This document shows, one piece after another, positions 15,284-28,723 of a stretch of DNA of 64,000 bases. Location: positions 124,001-188,000 of the forward strand of contig JAIWND010000017.1 of NCBI GenBank assembly GCA_025330725.1, written 5' to 3'. Numbering within the stretch: the first letter of the stretch is position 1; every line of letters begins with the position of its first letter. The translations under genes and the position numbers were made by a program. This stretch comes from Chlamydoabsidia padenii. Lineage: Eukaryota; Mucoromycota; Mucoromycetes; Mucorales; Cunninghamellaceae. The notes beneath the pieces are model-generated. The model did not search any database. It was not told the origin of the DNA and saw only the letters and a program-made list of their open reading frames with translations.

Positions 15284-17001
15284 ATCATCTTGGTGTCTTT
15301 GTAGTTTAGGAATTCCCTCCTTTTAGTATACAGACCGTCATTATTTTTATTTGTCACTCTCTAGTTGTATAGTTTTTATTGTTATCTTTATATTATTGTC
15401 TATTTCCATCATTTTATCATCATCAATAGAAATAAAATCCAGAAACCATTATATACCGTATCCTTAACGTGTGTGTCCCTTTGGCTTGTAAAGACGAGGG
15501 CTCACCACACCCCGAAAAATTCAGACGCCTCTAAGTTATCCTTAAAATGTTGGTGAGATAAACCGATGAGGCCTTTTCCACCTCTCTCACTTCCATCCAT
15601 AAAAGGGCTTTCAATTATAAACCGCCGCTTTAATGGCGGAATCGATCGTTTCAGGCTGGCCTAACTGTTGTACGATGAGAGTTCTGAAATTTTTAAAAAA
15701 AGGCGGGGTTTACATTTTAAAAGGTCATGTCAGACCTGCTTCATCAAAGTATCCATGATCCGCCATTGTCTTGCTCCCTCCACCTTGAGAATACAAAAAG
15801 TGCCGGTCAGTCGAAACAAAGTTTTATGAGCATCATGGATATCGTCCTCTTGGAATTATATTTCAAACCTCGAAGGAGGGAATTGGATAGAAAAAAATAC
15901 AAATAATCTTCGTCGCAAAAAGACAGGTGAAAGTCATCGCAAGACTGAACATACTGGCACAAGGATCTCAGAGCTTCGCTTTTGCGGTGACTTATGTTGG
16001 AAATATGCCATAGTGTCCACATCGCCACTTTAATCATTAGCATCTGTTGGCAATTGAGCGAGTAGAGCCTTTTCCAAATCTTGGTAGAGGCAGGCGGGAT
16101 TTGAAAATGAAGTCTGGTTCCTTTTCATACTCTTTTTTTTACAAATGACAGGTAAAAGTCATCGCAAGTCTAGACTGACCGACAAAAGGGTCTTGGAGCT
16201 TGGATTTTGTGGTGACTTATGTTGGAAATATGCCATAGTGTCCACATCGCCACTTTAATCATTAGCATCTGTTTACCATTAAGCCAGTAGAGCTCTTCCA
16301 AAATTCCGTGCGCCTAGCGTTTCCTCATTAGGATGGTATCAATACATATACATACTTTACCTACTGAAAGTCTTGTTTTTTTTTTTTGAAAACTATAAAA
16401 TTTTATGATATCTTCTTTTTTTCTTTGTCTGCATACCGAGATAGGCTAATCGACGATTAAAAAAAAATGGATTCCCTTCTTCCGTTTTAGACCAACAAGA
16501 AAAAAGATTCACATCATTTTGTTGATGTTTGTGACAATGTCAAATGTATTGTCATTGAATATTTTTATCAATGTGGTGGCATCTAAGATCATGCAAAAGA
16601 GCAAAGCGTGATTTACATGTTAAACCCCGCCTTTTCCTTCCATAGATCATGGTGGGAGAAGAAAAAAGAATAGATACCCTTTTCCATTAAAAATTAATTT
16701 TAAGGCCCACTCCCTTTTTGAGTATTTGCTTATGATGCATTATATGTACAAATTGACAAACCAGCAGCAAATATCTATTGAATAACATTGTATTGGTTCC
16801 AGATGCCGTTGGTTGTTGGGACATTGATCATCTGAACCAATAACGCAGGTCAGACTTGACTTTACTACATAAGCCCTTAATAGAATAAAATAAACTTTTT
16901 TTGATGATTTATTTGGTAAGCGACGATTATGCATGATTTGTATAGAATAGTACTGTACAGTCCTCTACAAAAATAGATGAGAAAGTCCGCCAAAGGATAT
17001 T
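15284..17001. repeat. Gene-free region with dispersed repeat copies
   Basis: No coding gene was recognised. Two copies of a repeat (about 15930-16090 and 16150-16310) share GGAAATATGCCATAGTGTCC and CGCCACTTTAATCATTAGCA. Related copies occur near 39590-39990 and inverted at 57420-57840. A stretch at about 15690-15800 (AAGGTCATGTCAGACCTG onward, ending in CTCCCTCCACCTTGA) recurs at about 61080-61200. This marks 15.6-16.3 kb as a graveyard of short mobile or satellite-like repeats. Confidence 0.65.
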
Positions 17002-17855
17002 CATTTTTGGACTTTTTTTTTGTTTTGCATTTTACTCAATAAATAGAGAGATAACCGTACCCAAAATTAAACATGAATAAAGATATGTTTATTACTTTTT
17101 AAATGATGTAAAAATAAAAAAGATCAGTGAATGAAAGCAAACTATAGCATAGGGCTTTCACCATCAGCTAATTTGACCAAGTGCTTCTTTAACTCATTGC
17201 TATAAGCTTGAAAATATCAACCAAAGTGCTTCACTTTTTTTGATATAAATACTCTTTAAAGCATTCTCAATGACTTTTGTCAGCTATTTAATAGCCATAC
17301 TTGTCGGTGTCTTCTTCTAGATGATGATTTTCACCTAAGTCAAGGACTCTCAATCGCGGTAAAATCGACCGACTGGACATACTTGTCGTTTCTCAAGTTT
17401 AGGTCACATTTTTTCTTCTGGGCTTTTCGTGGCTTGCTCCTATAGACATGCGCTTCATTTTTCATTGGAAAAAGCATTTACAAACCTACTCATGAAATCG
17501 AGAATCTCAGGGCCTGATGAAAACCATCGTCTAGAAGAAGACACAGACATGTATGGCTATTAAATAGCTGACAAAAGTCATTGAGAATGCTTTAAAGAGT
17601 ATTTATATCAAAAAAAAGTGAAGCACTTAGGTTGATATTTTCAAGCTTGTAGCACTGAGTTAAAGAAGCACTTGGTCAAATTAGCTGATGGTGAAAGCCC
17701 TATGCTATAGTTTGCTTTCATTCACTGATCTTTTTTATTTTTACATCATTTAAAAAGTAATAAACATATCTTTATTCATGTTTAATTTTGGGTACGGTTG
17801 TCTCTCTATTTATTGAGTAAAATGCAAAACAAAAAAGAAAAAGGTCCAAAAATGG
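17002..17855. repeat. Long imperfect palindrome (fold-back element)
   Basis: About 330 bp at 17002-17334 reappear inverted at about 17520-17855 with only scattered mismatches, around a 190-bp centre. Matching blocks include CTAGAAGAAGACAC, GACAAAAGTCATTGAGAATGC, AGCTGATGGTGAAAGCCC and CAATAAATAGAGAG. I found no open reading frame and no convincing target duplication. The outer right end is 30 bp from the GPCR stop codon. Read on the minus strand, that arm contains ATAAAGATATG and AATAAAT signals, so the arms may include the duplicated 3' flank of the GPCR gene. A fold-back transposon is the alternative. Confidence 0.8.
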
Positions 17856-17885
17856 AAATCAGATGTAATAATCGGTAAGTTTTAC

Positions 17886-19177
17886 TTATCTAGTGATTGG
17901 AGTTATTGCAGATGAAAGCATACTTGGTCGTGTGATTGAAGATGACATAATTTCTGATGATAATGATGGACTTATCTTATTTCTACATTTGATCCAAACC
18001 TCTCGTGGAATCGTTTGAACTGTTGGGTCGGCGAAAAAAATCATAGCGGTAAAAACGCCCTCCAACCGAGCAAGCACCCCACTAACCATGGCAAAAATAA
18101 AGTTGGCATTATGTAATGGATCAATTAGGCGCATTTGCAAGGCAAACCCCAATGAATAAGTTAATGCAGGCACTATGACATGTAAGAAGAAAAAAGGAAG
18201 AAAAAAGGAAGAAAAAAAGAAGAAAAAATCAATGCATGAATGACACTTTCCAAAACGCCGCATTTACTTAAGGGGTATAGAAGTGAACGTGCAACCACTT
18301 TAGAAAATGGATTCGAGTTTTGCCGGTGAACATCCCGTCGAGTGTGAAGGCTTAACACGGGAGAAGAGCCATCAGGGGTAGATTCATGCGAACTATTAGA
18401 AATGAGAGGATCGATACCTCGAGCATTGATTTGCAACATACGTTCCTTGTATTTCTTTCTATCGAGATACACTTTAATCATCGCAGATATGGATGAAAAA
18501 AAAGCAACGACAATAATCAAAAACATGAATGAGTAGTAATAGATCCAGGCGGATTTGTTGTAAGTCCGATCAAGAAAGGTATTGTAGTACCTAAAAAGAA
18601 CCATCAAACCTTAGATCCTTGATGCTTTCGTAGGGAGGAGGAAAACTTACCAGCATACCGGCTTATCGTCTTTTAGAATTTCTTCAAGACCAGCGGGTAG
18701 ATCTTCGGCAAAATAAGGAATGACATTAGCAATAACGGTATAAATCACAGCAATGGGGATGAGAATATATTCCGGCCTACAAGGCCATTGGATTTTACAC
18801 ACAAAGACCAAAAAAAGATGAACTCCGACCATGCCCAATAGACAGCTTGGCAAAACCGTAAAAAGACCATTCACAAACCGGAAACTGGTACAAAATGCAG
18901 TATTGAGGTGATCATGGTATGCCTTCAAGGCTAAACAATGGTCAATGAATGATACCACATTAGCACCGATGACACACCGAAGTGAGACTCGATTAGCATC
19001 TCTCGGATGATAAAATAACATGTACCAGTAGACTGCAACAACCAACGTGATAGACACCATACTAAAAGCAGTACAGATCTCCGATGCCAATTTTAGTTGA
19101 TTGAATTGGTCGACAGTATAGTGAAATTGTGTGGGTGGAAGTGATGGTGTGGGTGAAGTTTCATATTTCTTTTCCAT
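17886..19177 (-). CDS. Seven-transmembrane G-protein-coupled receptor
   Basis: A predicted plasma-membrane nutrient or pheromone-type sensor. Three exons (19177-18651, 18590-18268, 18172-17886) give 378 residues in one frame. Helices are visible at ICTAFSMVSITLVVAVYWYM, CVIGANVVSFIDHCLAL, the FVNGLFTVLPSCLLGMVG region, ILIPIAVIYTVIANVIPYF, WIYYYSFMFLIIVVAFFSSI and two after the long loop: PALTYSLGFALQM and AMVSGVLARLEGVFTAMIFF. The Cys in FCTSF and the one in DDKPVCW could form the extracellular disulfide. The third intracellular loop is long, basic and Ser-rich, suited to G-protein coupling and phosphorylation. Layout resembles fungal Git3/cAMP-receptor-like GPCRs; the ligand is unknown. Intron 2 contains an AAGAAAAAAGG repeat (plus strand). 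Confidence 0.78.
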
Positions 19178-19560
19178 AAAGAAAGGATCATCCAGAAAAG
19201 TCTTTCTTTTTTTAATAACCCTTTGGCTCTGTTCAATACAAGGAATTTAGATCTATTAAGAACGAAAGATAGAAAGTCAATCAAGACTTTCATATATTTC
19301 CCGAAAGTGAAATTCATGCATTTTCAGAAACCTTCGTTATAAGTGATTAAATTACAACAATTGAATCTCAGTTCAAATCATACTACCTAGCATTATTACT
19401 CTCTCTTGAACATATATTACCTTTTTGAGACTCCTTCTGAGACTCCATTGAGCGGGCTTTCGAATAATCTCAGATAATAAACAGAAGTATAAGTATTTGA
19501 GCGCAAACCCGACTTTTTTTTTTTACCCCTTCTTTAATACATTGCATTTATAAAAATACA
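19178..19560. promoter_or_regulatory. Divergent promoter region, GPCR and pyruvate decarboxylase
   Basis: A 383-bp gap between the GPCR start (minus) and the PDC start (plus). It holds ATTCATGCATTTTC near 19312, an AT-rich core and a poly-T/pyrimidine run (19513-19531) just before the PDC start. No gene was seen. Confidence 0.4.
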
Positions 19561-21377
<1,817 letters not shown>

Positions 21378-21578
21378 GTATAAAAAAAAAGTCTACAAAC
21401 AGTCTAGTTAGAAGTAGCATTAACCTAGTTTGATGGTATAAGAATAAAAGCGGCCTTTATTTATTTAAAACAAGTAATGTATATATCTATGGTGTAAGTA
21501 TATCTAGTTCGGAGTGCTGTTGGGTCGTCGTGGTGTCCTTGTAAGAGCTGTCGCCACCAAGAAGATAAACCATAATGC

Positions 21579-21854
21579 TTATTCTGGCTTTTTGACTTGA
21601 GGGATGGGAATAGACTATTTAAAAAGGAGAAGAAGAAGAACAGTGAGTCCAATAGGATAAGGGAGTATCCAATGCCTTACCATTTCAGGTTTCATAATCT
21701 ATGTCGAAAAAAAAAAAAAAAAAAAAAAAAAAGAGTTAGCTGGTTGGTTGGTGAGTTGGTAAAAGTATCTACTTACTCTATTAACAGCAGTGCTTCCAAT
21801 CGCCATACCAGAGCAAAGAGTCAAAAACAAATAGAATTTGTTTACTTTGGCCAT
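21579..21854 (-). CDS. 43-residue single-helix protein, possible UQCC6/Brawnin-like
   Basis: A tiny three-exon gene (21854-21777, 21698-21681, 21614-21579), all junctions phase 0 with GT-AG introns. The middle exon is only 18 bp (Ile-Met-Lys-Pro-Glu-Met). The product starts MAKVNKFYLFLTLCSGMAIG, contains one hydrophobic segment, and ends with AVNRIMKPEMSIPIPQVKKP plus Glu. The layout of a short helix ending in Val-x-Arg followed by a Pro-rich IP motif resembles the small mitochondrial complex III assembly protein UQCC6/Brawnin (DUF4516). This is a family resemblance recalled by pattern only. The intron between exons 1 and 2 holds a poly-T tract (on the minus strand). It sits tail to tail with PDC. 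Confidence 0.5.
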
Positions 21855-21958
21855 GTTGAATTCGTTTATAGAAGAAGAAAAGAAAGAGAATGTGGAGAAA
21901 TAGAAAATACATTGGTTTTATTACCGCAAGCCTGGCCGTCACAGACTCCGCTGGCAAG

Positions 21959-21997
<39 letters not shown>

Positions 21998-22119
21998 GTG
22001 GAAGTTTTTGGTTTTCTTCTTTCTCTTTATTTAAAACACGTAAGTTCACGATCTCCAATTTCATATTTTATATATCCTCATCTTGTTTTTATTTGTTTGT
22101 TTAATAGATATACACCATC

Positions 22120-22557
22120 ATGGGTAAAACTGCTACACCAGAATTGAAGGCGTAAGTTTAAACCAAAAAGAACCTTTTTGTCTCATACTGTAAAAGGATT
22201 CCTCCACTCACACTCACACACACACACACACACTCTCTCTCTCTCTCTCTCTCTCTCTTCTTGATAGATACATGGATAAACACCTATCACTTCAATTGAA
22301 CAACAACCGTAAAGTCACAGGCATTCTTCGCGGCTACGATCCTTTTATGAATCTTGTTTTGGATGAAGCTATGGAAGAAGTCAGCAGCACTGAAAAGAAT
22401 CCTATTGGCATGGTGGTAAGTCAACAAAGATAGGGGGGGGGAATTATTGATATTATTATTATTTTACTCATCTATGTGTGTGTGTGTGTGTTTACTATCT
22501 GTGTAGGTTATCCGTGGTAATAGCATCACTTTGATGGAATCACTCGAACGCATCTAA
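22120..22557 (+). CDS. SNRPG: Small nuclear ribonucleoprotein SmG
   Basis: SmG is one of seven Sm proteins forming the ring on U1, U2, U4 and U5 snRNAs. Three coding exons (22120-22151, 22268-22415, 22507-22557) give 76 residues, the standard SmG length. The Sm1 motif is seen in [20 protein letters not shown] followed by [12 protein letters not shown], and the Sm2 motif in [20 protein letters not shown] further intron probably lies in the 5' leader (GTAAGTTCACG at about 22039 to an acceptor at about 22108). Intron 1 carries CA and CT dinucleotide repeats (22214-22258). SmG proteins begin with an MGK/MSK-type N-terminus as here. Confidence 0.93.
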
Positions 22558-22894
22558 ATTGACAATACACAACACGCCTTGAACAACTCTACGAAATCAC
22601 TACAACCGTATCACCACATTATTATCTCGTTTAGGACCATCCTTTATTATAGTATTCAATTTTTATTGGTTTAAATAAACATATATCTTTGGTTTTACTT
22701 GTTTGGGTGGTGTGATAGGAGTGTATGATTTTGAGTAGGTGATATAATTACATGCATATCTTATGACTTGGGGTAGGTAGACTGGATCTGTTTATTATGT
22801 GTGGACTGGATCAGTATATTGGGATGGACACTTGTAAAAAAATGTGCATAAAATAAACTTTATTGAATGATATATGTAAACTATAACTATACTA
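22558..22894. other. Convergent 3' flanks of SmG and CLPTM1
   Basis: A 337-bp gap between convergent genes. It contains polyadenylation-like AAATAAAC for SmG near 22673 and, on the minus strand, TTTATT-derived signals near 22850. A GTGG/GATAGGAGTG-rich stretch shows no reading frame. No gene was seen. Confidence 0.45.
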
Positions 22895-25473
22895 CTATTT
22901 GTCCTTCTTGGACTCTTTGGCTTCTATCTTCTTGTCCTTTTCTTCACCTACTTGACCATATTCGTTAGCACGAGTAGGATCCACCTTATACTTGTAGCGT
23001 TGATAAAGGTAAACAATAAAGACAGTGTCGTCCCGTAAGCAAGCAATACGATGAAGTGTGGGCATCTTGATCACAAAGGCAAATAGGTCATCTACAAGAT
23101 AAAAAGAGATATGAGTGATGGATCCTATCATTTTATCTTTTTTTCTCTCTGGCCTACCAATGAATGTGTTTAGAGACTTGTACATCAATGTTCTCCATGG
23201 CATATGTGCAACCTATTCATAAAAAAAGAAACGTACATGATGAGTCACCCCCCTCCCCTATTTCACTTTTTACTTACGCTCTTAAGCCGATAATTGATAT
23301 ACAATTGAGGAATCATCGTGATGAATCCAAACAGATAGACAAATTCTACCAACGTCTTCAAGACAAAAGAATACCAGCTCTTGTGTTCGTCATACATGAG
23401 TGAGTAAATTGCATAACCAGCCAAGAGAGGGTAAGACAACCAGGTGAGGTACTTGAAGGCGATCGCATCGTATTTGGAAGTTTCGTCTTCTTCTTCGGTG
23501 CTTTTGGTTGCATTTTGATTGGATAGAGTAGGAAGGAGTTGTCCAGGCCGCCAGATGACTTCATATTTTAGTGCCTTGAAGACCTTCCAGACTTCGATCA
23601 AAAGACCCACACCTTGACCCATCAGAATCATCCACGAGGTTTCTTGATTATTGTCCAACAAGTAGAGGAAGATGACGATTTGGAAGAAGATGTTGACCAT
23701 GATACTTCGAACCGAGACACCCGCACTATTGTCCTTCTTTTTCCAAAATGCAATATCTATCACATAATAATAATAATAATAATAATAAAAGTCTCTATTA
23801 GTATATGATACATGGCCACTTTTCCCCAAGACACACTTACCATTTTTGAAGGCGAGCATTTCAAAGAGACTATGTAGGAGACTAACCGAGATCGTGACAG
23901 CCAAAAGAATAGGATTGGTTTCCAAAAACATACGTTTGATTTCATCCGTTTCAGAAGATGACATACCACCCATGGGACTTTCTGTGGATTGTTGAGCATT
24001 CATCATTTCACCCATTGTTGCATAAATATTAAATTTCATCATTGAGAGAGGTTCTACATGGATAGTCAAAGGGAGTGTGCTATCAAAGGATTTTTAAAAG
24101 TAAGATTGAGTGGATTATATTGTAATATCATACTTTACTTGATGGTTTCGTTCACGGGATAGGCATTTTGACGTAAAAGCCAAAAGTCATTGGGAAAGAC
24201 AATAGGTTTATAGAAACCTACTTTTCCAGAAGCATCCCTCATCAGAGCATTATCGAATGGAATATCTACAAGGTAAAAATTAGTGACACTGTAATTTCCA
24301 TATAGTAAATATCTTACATTTGAGCACAGGTGGTTTCATGGATGCCTTGGGAATCAGGGATTTGCCATCATTGATAATAGAGATCGTGACATTTTCATGC
24401 CAGTAAGCCACAAGAGGTGCTTGACGAGTAAGATTGGTCAAAAGACCCATACCAAAGCCTCCTAAACTAGATTCACCTTGTTGCTATATACAAAGGTTTC
24501 CATTAGTCAATCATCCCTTTTTTTTTCTTTGCTTTTATGAGAGCCCTTACCTGTTTATCGTCCTGAGCCGGTGTTTCTTGTTCTTCTACTTGTTCTTCAT
24601 CTTCATCCTGTTCATCCTTTCCCAACAACTTTTTTTGCTTGATGATGGATTTCTTGGGGTAGAATTTGGTGAGAACTAAACAAAACAAAAAAAAAAACAG
24701 TCGAGAGAGTACATTAGTTTAATCTAGAGCCCCCCCCCTCCCCTCTTCTTACCATGACGAATATAAACCACATTGTTTGCAACAAAAGAAGGATGCTTGG
24801 GATCGATAGGACTATCATGAGTTGTTAAAAAGATATGCGCATACAATGTACCGTTCTGTTGCAAAGTCTAAAAAAAAAGATGATCCTCATTGTTAGTCCA
24901 AGATCATTAAAGTACTTTTCATGAATTACCTTTGTAACAGGAATATCAACATGATGTTCACGTCGATCGTTACCATTTCCACCATAAACAATATCTCTAG
25001 TTTGCCAGGTAGGAATGTCTTGATAATTAGTAAAGTATTCGTTTTCACTGGTAAAGATGGTTAGATCCATGTTACTTGCTACTGGCCAAAGAGGAGCAAA
25101 GTTCGTCGCCAGATTGTCCAAAGGAATGTCAGGTTGAGGATAATAAAACACAGAGCTGGGGACGTGAGGTGCAAAATCACGCATAGTAGCACCAACTATT
25201 GAATCTTGGTCTACAGGTGCTGGTGATATATTGCTGTTTGTTTGCTGATTGGAAAAAAGTCCTATTAAAATAAGAAGATGAGGATGAGCAAGATGAAATA
25301 TATAAAGGGGGTGTGGTTTAGTTACCTCCAGTGACGAGTCTCATTGCCATCCAAATCATAAACATTTGTAGTATCTGTCCACCATATTTGGCAAGGAATC
25401 CTTGATTTTCATCTTGTTGCTGTTGTTGTGAGGGGGGTTGTTGAGCCCTGTTGGGGGACGAGGCTTCTGGCAT
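22895..25473 (-). CDS. CLPTM1: CLPTM1 family multi-pass membrane protein
   Basis: A cleft lip and palate transmembrane protein 1 homologue, an ER/Golgi-type membrane protein. Ten exons (25473-25326, 25261-24930, 24867-24753, 24675-24551, 24483-24318, 24265-24139, 24079-23841, 23756-23278, 23212-23158, 23091-22895) read through in one frame to 660 residues. The start at 25473 (MPEASSPNRAQQPPSQ) precedes a Gln-rich stretch and the first membrane helix (ILQMFMIWMAMRLV). Family hallmarks are NGTLYAHIFLTTHDSP, the helix-rich C-terminal half with FGFITMIPQLYINYRLKSVA and HMPWRTLMYKSLNTFIDDLF, and a charged tail rich in Lys and Glu. An acidic Glu/Asp/Gln segment lies in exon 4. Mammalian relatives bind GABA-A receptors or scramble lipids; the fungal role is not established. 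Confidence 0.92.
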
Positions 25474-25937
25474 AAAAATAAAAAAAAAAAAAAGTAATTG
25501 AAAGACAAAAGAGATTCAAACAAACCAACAAGAAAAAACTCAAGCGCGATAGGTTTTTTTTTCTGAAAGCTCGGCATTTGATTGGCCGAGCTCATTTAGC
25601 CTTGCCTCAGATCATCATTCACCAAGGGGTTGTCCTTCCCATCGTGTTTCATACAATTCATAGTGAAAAAAAAAAAAAAAAGTTTGACTTGATGAACGGA
25701 GTAGGTTTGTATTGTAGTAGCTTGAGTCAAAGAGTAAACATCATCATAGTCATGCGTTCAAGAGCGGGAATCAAAAGTATCAAAAAAGGGGGTACCCAAA
25801 GGGAGACGTTTGCATATTGGGCATCGAGAGCATGACTTTTTAGAACTCGAAGCTTAAACCAATAAAGTTGGCCGCTAAAATGATATTCTTTTCCCCCTTT
25901 TTTTATTTCTTTCTTCTCTTATTTCTTTTTCTCTTCA
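25474..25937. promoter_or_regulatory. Divergent promoter region, CLPTM1 and fucosidase
   Basis: A 464-bp gap between divergent starts. It includes poly-A runs (25480-25494, 25663-25681), a small inverted repeat AAAGCTCGGCATTTG...GGCCGAGCT around 25566-25592, and a CT-rich leader just upstream of the fucosidase start. No convincing gene was seen. Confidence 0.4.
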
Positions 25938-28595
25938 ATGACTAATACTGTATATACTTCACTTGTCGTACCCACAAGAGAACCACCCTTACCCACCTCA
26001 CACTATAGATATGGTCTAATAGTACTCTCACTCGTTATTGTCAATTTTATCATTTACTACCAGCTATTTCAAATTCCGCTCGACCCCAGCATCTTCTTTA
26101 TAGACCTATCCAAAGTCGTTGATAACCGAGGATTCGGGAAACAAGGAGCCAATCTGGACGGACTGGGCAACTACATGACCTGCCCTGAACTGACATCTTC
26201 CAATCGTTTTCAAATCGGCAATGTACCTTTCCAGCTTATTCCTCAGGATCATCCCCACAATGAGGCCACTGCATCAGGTCAGGTGATCACGTTACCCAAA
26301 CAGCCATTGGGTGCACTCTACTTACTAGTGGCTGTGAACCACGGTCCAGTGACATCTACTCATCTTGCCATCACATACCAAGACGGTTCCATCTCATCCA
26401 CTATCATTGATGTACCTGACTGGCAAATCTCCCAACCTAAAGATATCCAGCGCCTGGACCACGTATCATGTCAGACAAATAGAGCTGGCGTCAATGGCAC
26501 CCTTTTCTTGGTTCCGTTATTTGTTGATCCTGCCAAGACCGTTTCACATCTGACGTTGCCTTATACGTATCCCGTGGGTTCGTTTGCACCGACCCTTCAC
26601 ACTCTGGCCATCACTGCTTATCCTGCTCAGGGGGTACATGTGATTTCTCTTTCGCCGACGGAGCATGGATCTGAATTTGAATATGTTAGGGTCCGATTGC
26701 ATAATACGAGTCCATACTTTTTATCCCAACTCAAAGTCTCCATTGCCCCCGATGATGATGATGGAGAAAAAGAAAATAATGTGTTTTATACTGTGCATGA
26801 TGGTATGATGCATAGGCTGGGTCCAGGGCAGATTGCTGTTGTGCGAGTACCCATCGATCGTCGATCATCATCATCATCAAACGAAACTCAATTCCGATCA
26901 TGCCTTGTCACTGTCACTTCCAAATCATGGTACGGGGTACAAACTACCCTCACTCAAGAAAAACTACAATTGGAATTATCTGAAAGAGGGGATTATCATC
27001 AAGATGAAAGGTAAGAACGCTAAAAAAGGGATACCAATGGCGGAGTTTAACTTTATAGTTTGGAAAAAAAAAAAGATCACTCGAGCGTCATCAAGCACCT
27101 CAATGGCTACGAGAAGCAAAATTCGGTATCTTCATCCACTGGGGTGTTTATTCAGTTCCATCTTGGGCAAAAGTAGGTCAATTCTATTCCGAATGGTATT
27201 GGTGGCAACTGATGCAGAAGAACAGCCCGACATATTACCATCATCGACACACTTTTGGTGAGCATTTTGAGTACGATGATTTCATAGATCTTTGGGACAC
27301 ATCTGCTTTTGATCCTTATCAATGGTTGGATTTGGTGGATAAAGCGCATGCAAAGTATTATGTGTTCACAACAAAACATCATGATGGGGTTGCTTTGTTT
27401 GACACAAAAGGTAATATTCAAATCCCGATTTGCATGAATTTCATTTTTTTTTTCGTCACCTTTTTTGTAGTAAGTCAACGTTCTTCGGTTCATTTTAAAC
27501 CCCAACGTGATTTCGTAAAAGAACTGATGGACGTCTCCAAAACATCCTACCCTCATTTGAAGCGTGGACTTTACTTTTCTCTTCCCGAGTGGTATCATCC
27601 CCAGTATCGTGATGATTGGTTGGGTTGGTCAGGTCCACCCAGGAATGCTTATAACAGTAGTATTGTACCTTATACCGGAAGCCCACCTATTGATGATTTT
27701 GTGAATGAATTACAAGTTCCTCAATTCAAGGAGTTGATTGATAACTTTGAGCCTGATATAATTTGGTAAGAAACAAAACAAAACAAAAAGAGGGTGATGT
27801 ATACTCAGACCAGACACTTTATTACATTCGTATAATGTAGGTGTGACATTGGCGGTATTAATAATTCAACTGTCTGGCAAGCTGATTATTTTAACAAGGC
27901 ACAAGAACAAAAAAGACAAGTGGCGGTGAATGATCGTTGTGGGAATGGTATATCTGATTTTAACACCATCGAGTACCGCGGCGTTTCAAATATCCCGCAT
28001 AGGTAAAGCCCCCTTTAAAAAAGGACCCTGGTGACTGACTCGTTCTAATTATAGATTTTGGGAAGCCACTCGAGGCATTGATCCTTATTCATTCGGATAT
28101 AATCACGAAACATTCCCTAATCAATATGCCAGCACCACATCATTGATCCATGAACTGATCCAAGTGGTAGCACGTGGGGGGAACTTTTTATTGAACATTG
28201 GCCCGGATGGACAAGGGAATGTGCCTGAACCGATGCGACAACGTTTGATCGAAATGGGTGAATGGTTAGCACAAGCCAGACAGAGTATCTTTGACGCCGA
28301 TCCTTATTGGGTGACCATCCAGGATACAGGTACACCCGGTCAAACTTTACTTTTTACCTCTCATCGATTGGGGTCGTCGTTTTATATCTTTTGCTTGGAA
28401 CGGCCTGTGACTGGTCGGATCATTGTGCGTGCTCCTGTGCCAGTACAATCACACACACTGATTCGATTGATGGGGGATCCATTGCATGAAACACTTGATT
28501 GGAAGATATGGGATAATGGACGATTAATCATTGAAGTACCTGAGCATATTATCGATATTGGGAAACATGCTTGGGTATTCGAATTAAGGAATTGA
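25938..28595 (+). CDS. Membrane-anchored alpha-L-fucosidase (GH29)
   Basis: Predicted to hydrolyse alpha-L-fucosyl residues from glycans. Five exons (25938-27010, 27076-27410, 27471-27765, 27841-28002, 28055-28595) give 801 residues. Residues about 25-45 form one hydrophobic helix (LIVLSLVIVNFIIYYQLF) without a cleavage site, so this looks like a type II membrane protein facing the secretory lumen. Residues 60-355 form an N-terminal beta-rich region I do not recognise. The GH29 catalytic barrel follows, with FGIFIHWGVYSVPSWAK, AKYYVFTTKHHDGVALFD, GLYFSLPEWYHP, and IIWCDIGG, whose Asp is the expected nucleophile. WEATRGIDPYSFGYN and GGNFLLNIGPDGQG are also family hallmarks. The C-terminal beta domain closes the protein. 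The membrane anchor plus a 300-residue N-terminal extension are unlike the usual secreted GH29 enzymes. Confidence 0.88.
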
Positions 28596-28723
28596 GGTTT
28601 TTTTTACTATTAGTATTATTAAAAGCATAACTTTTTTATTTTATATATGCAAAAAAAAAAAAAAAAAAGAGGAGAGGATATATATATAAACTATACTAAA
28701 CTAATGGGAGGAGGAGGAGAGGA

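Noticed and set aside
23614..23808. Plus-strand frame inside CLPTM1
   Set aside because: It lies antisense to CLPTM1 exon 8 and an intron with an ATA repeat; no domain.
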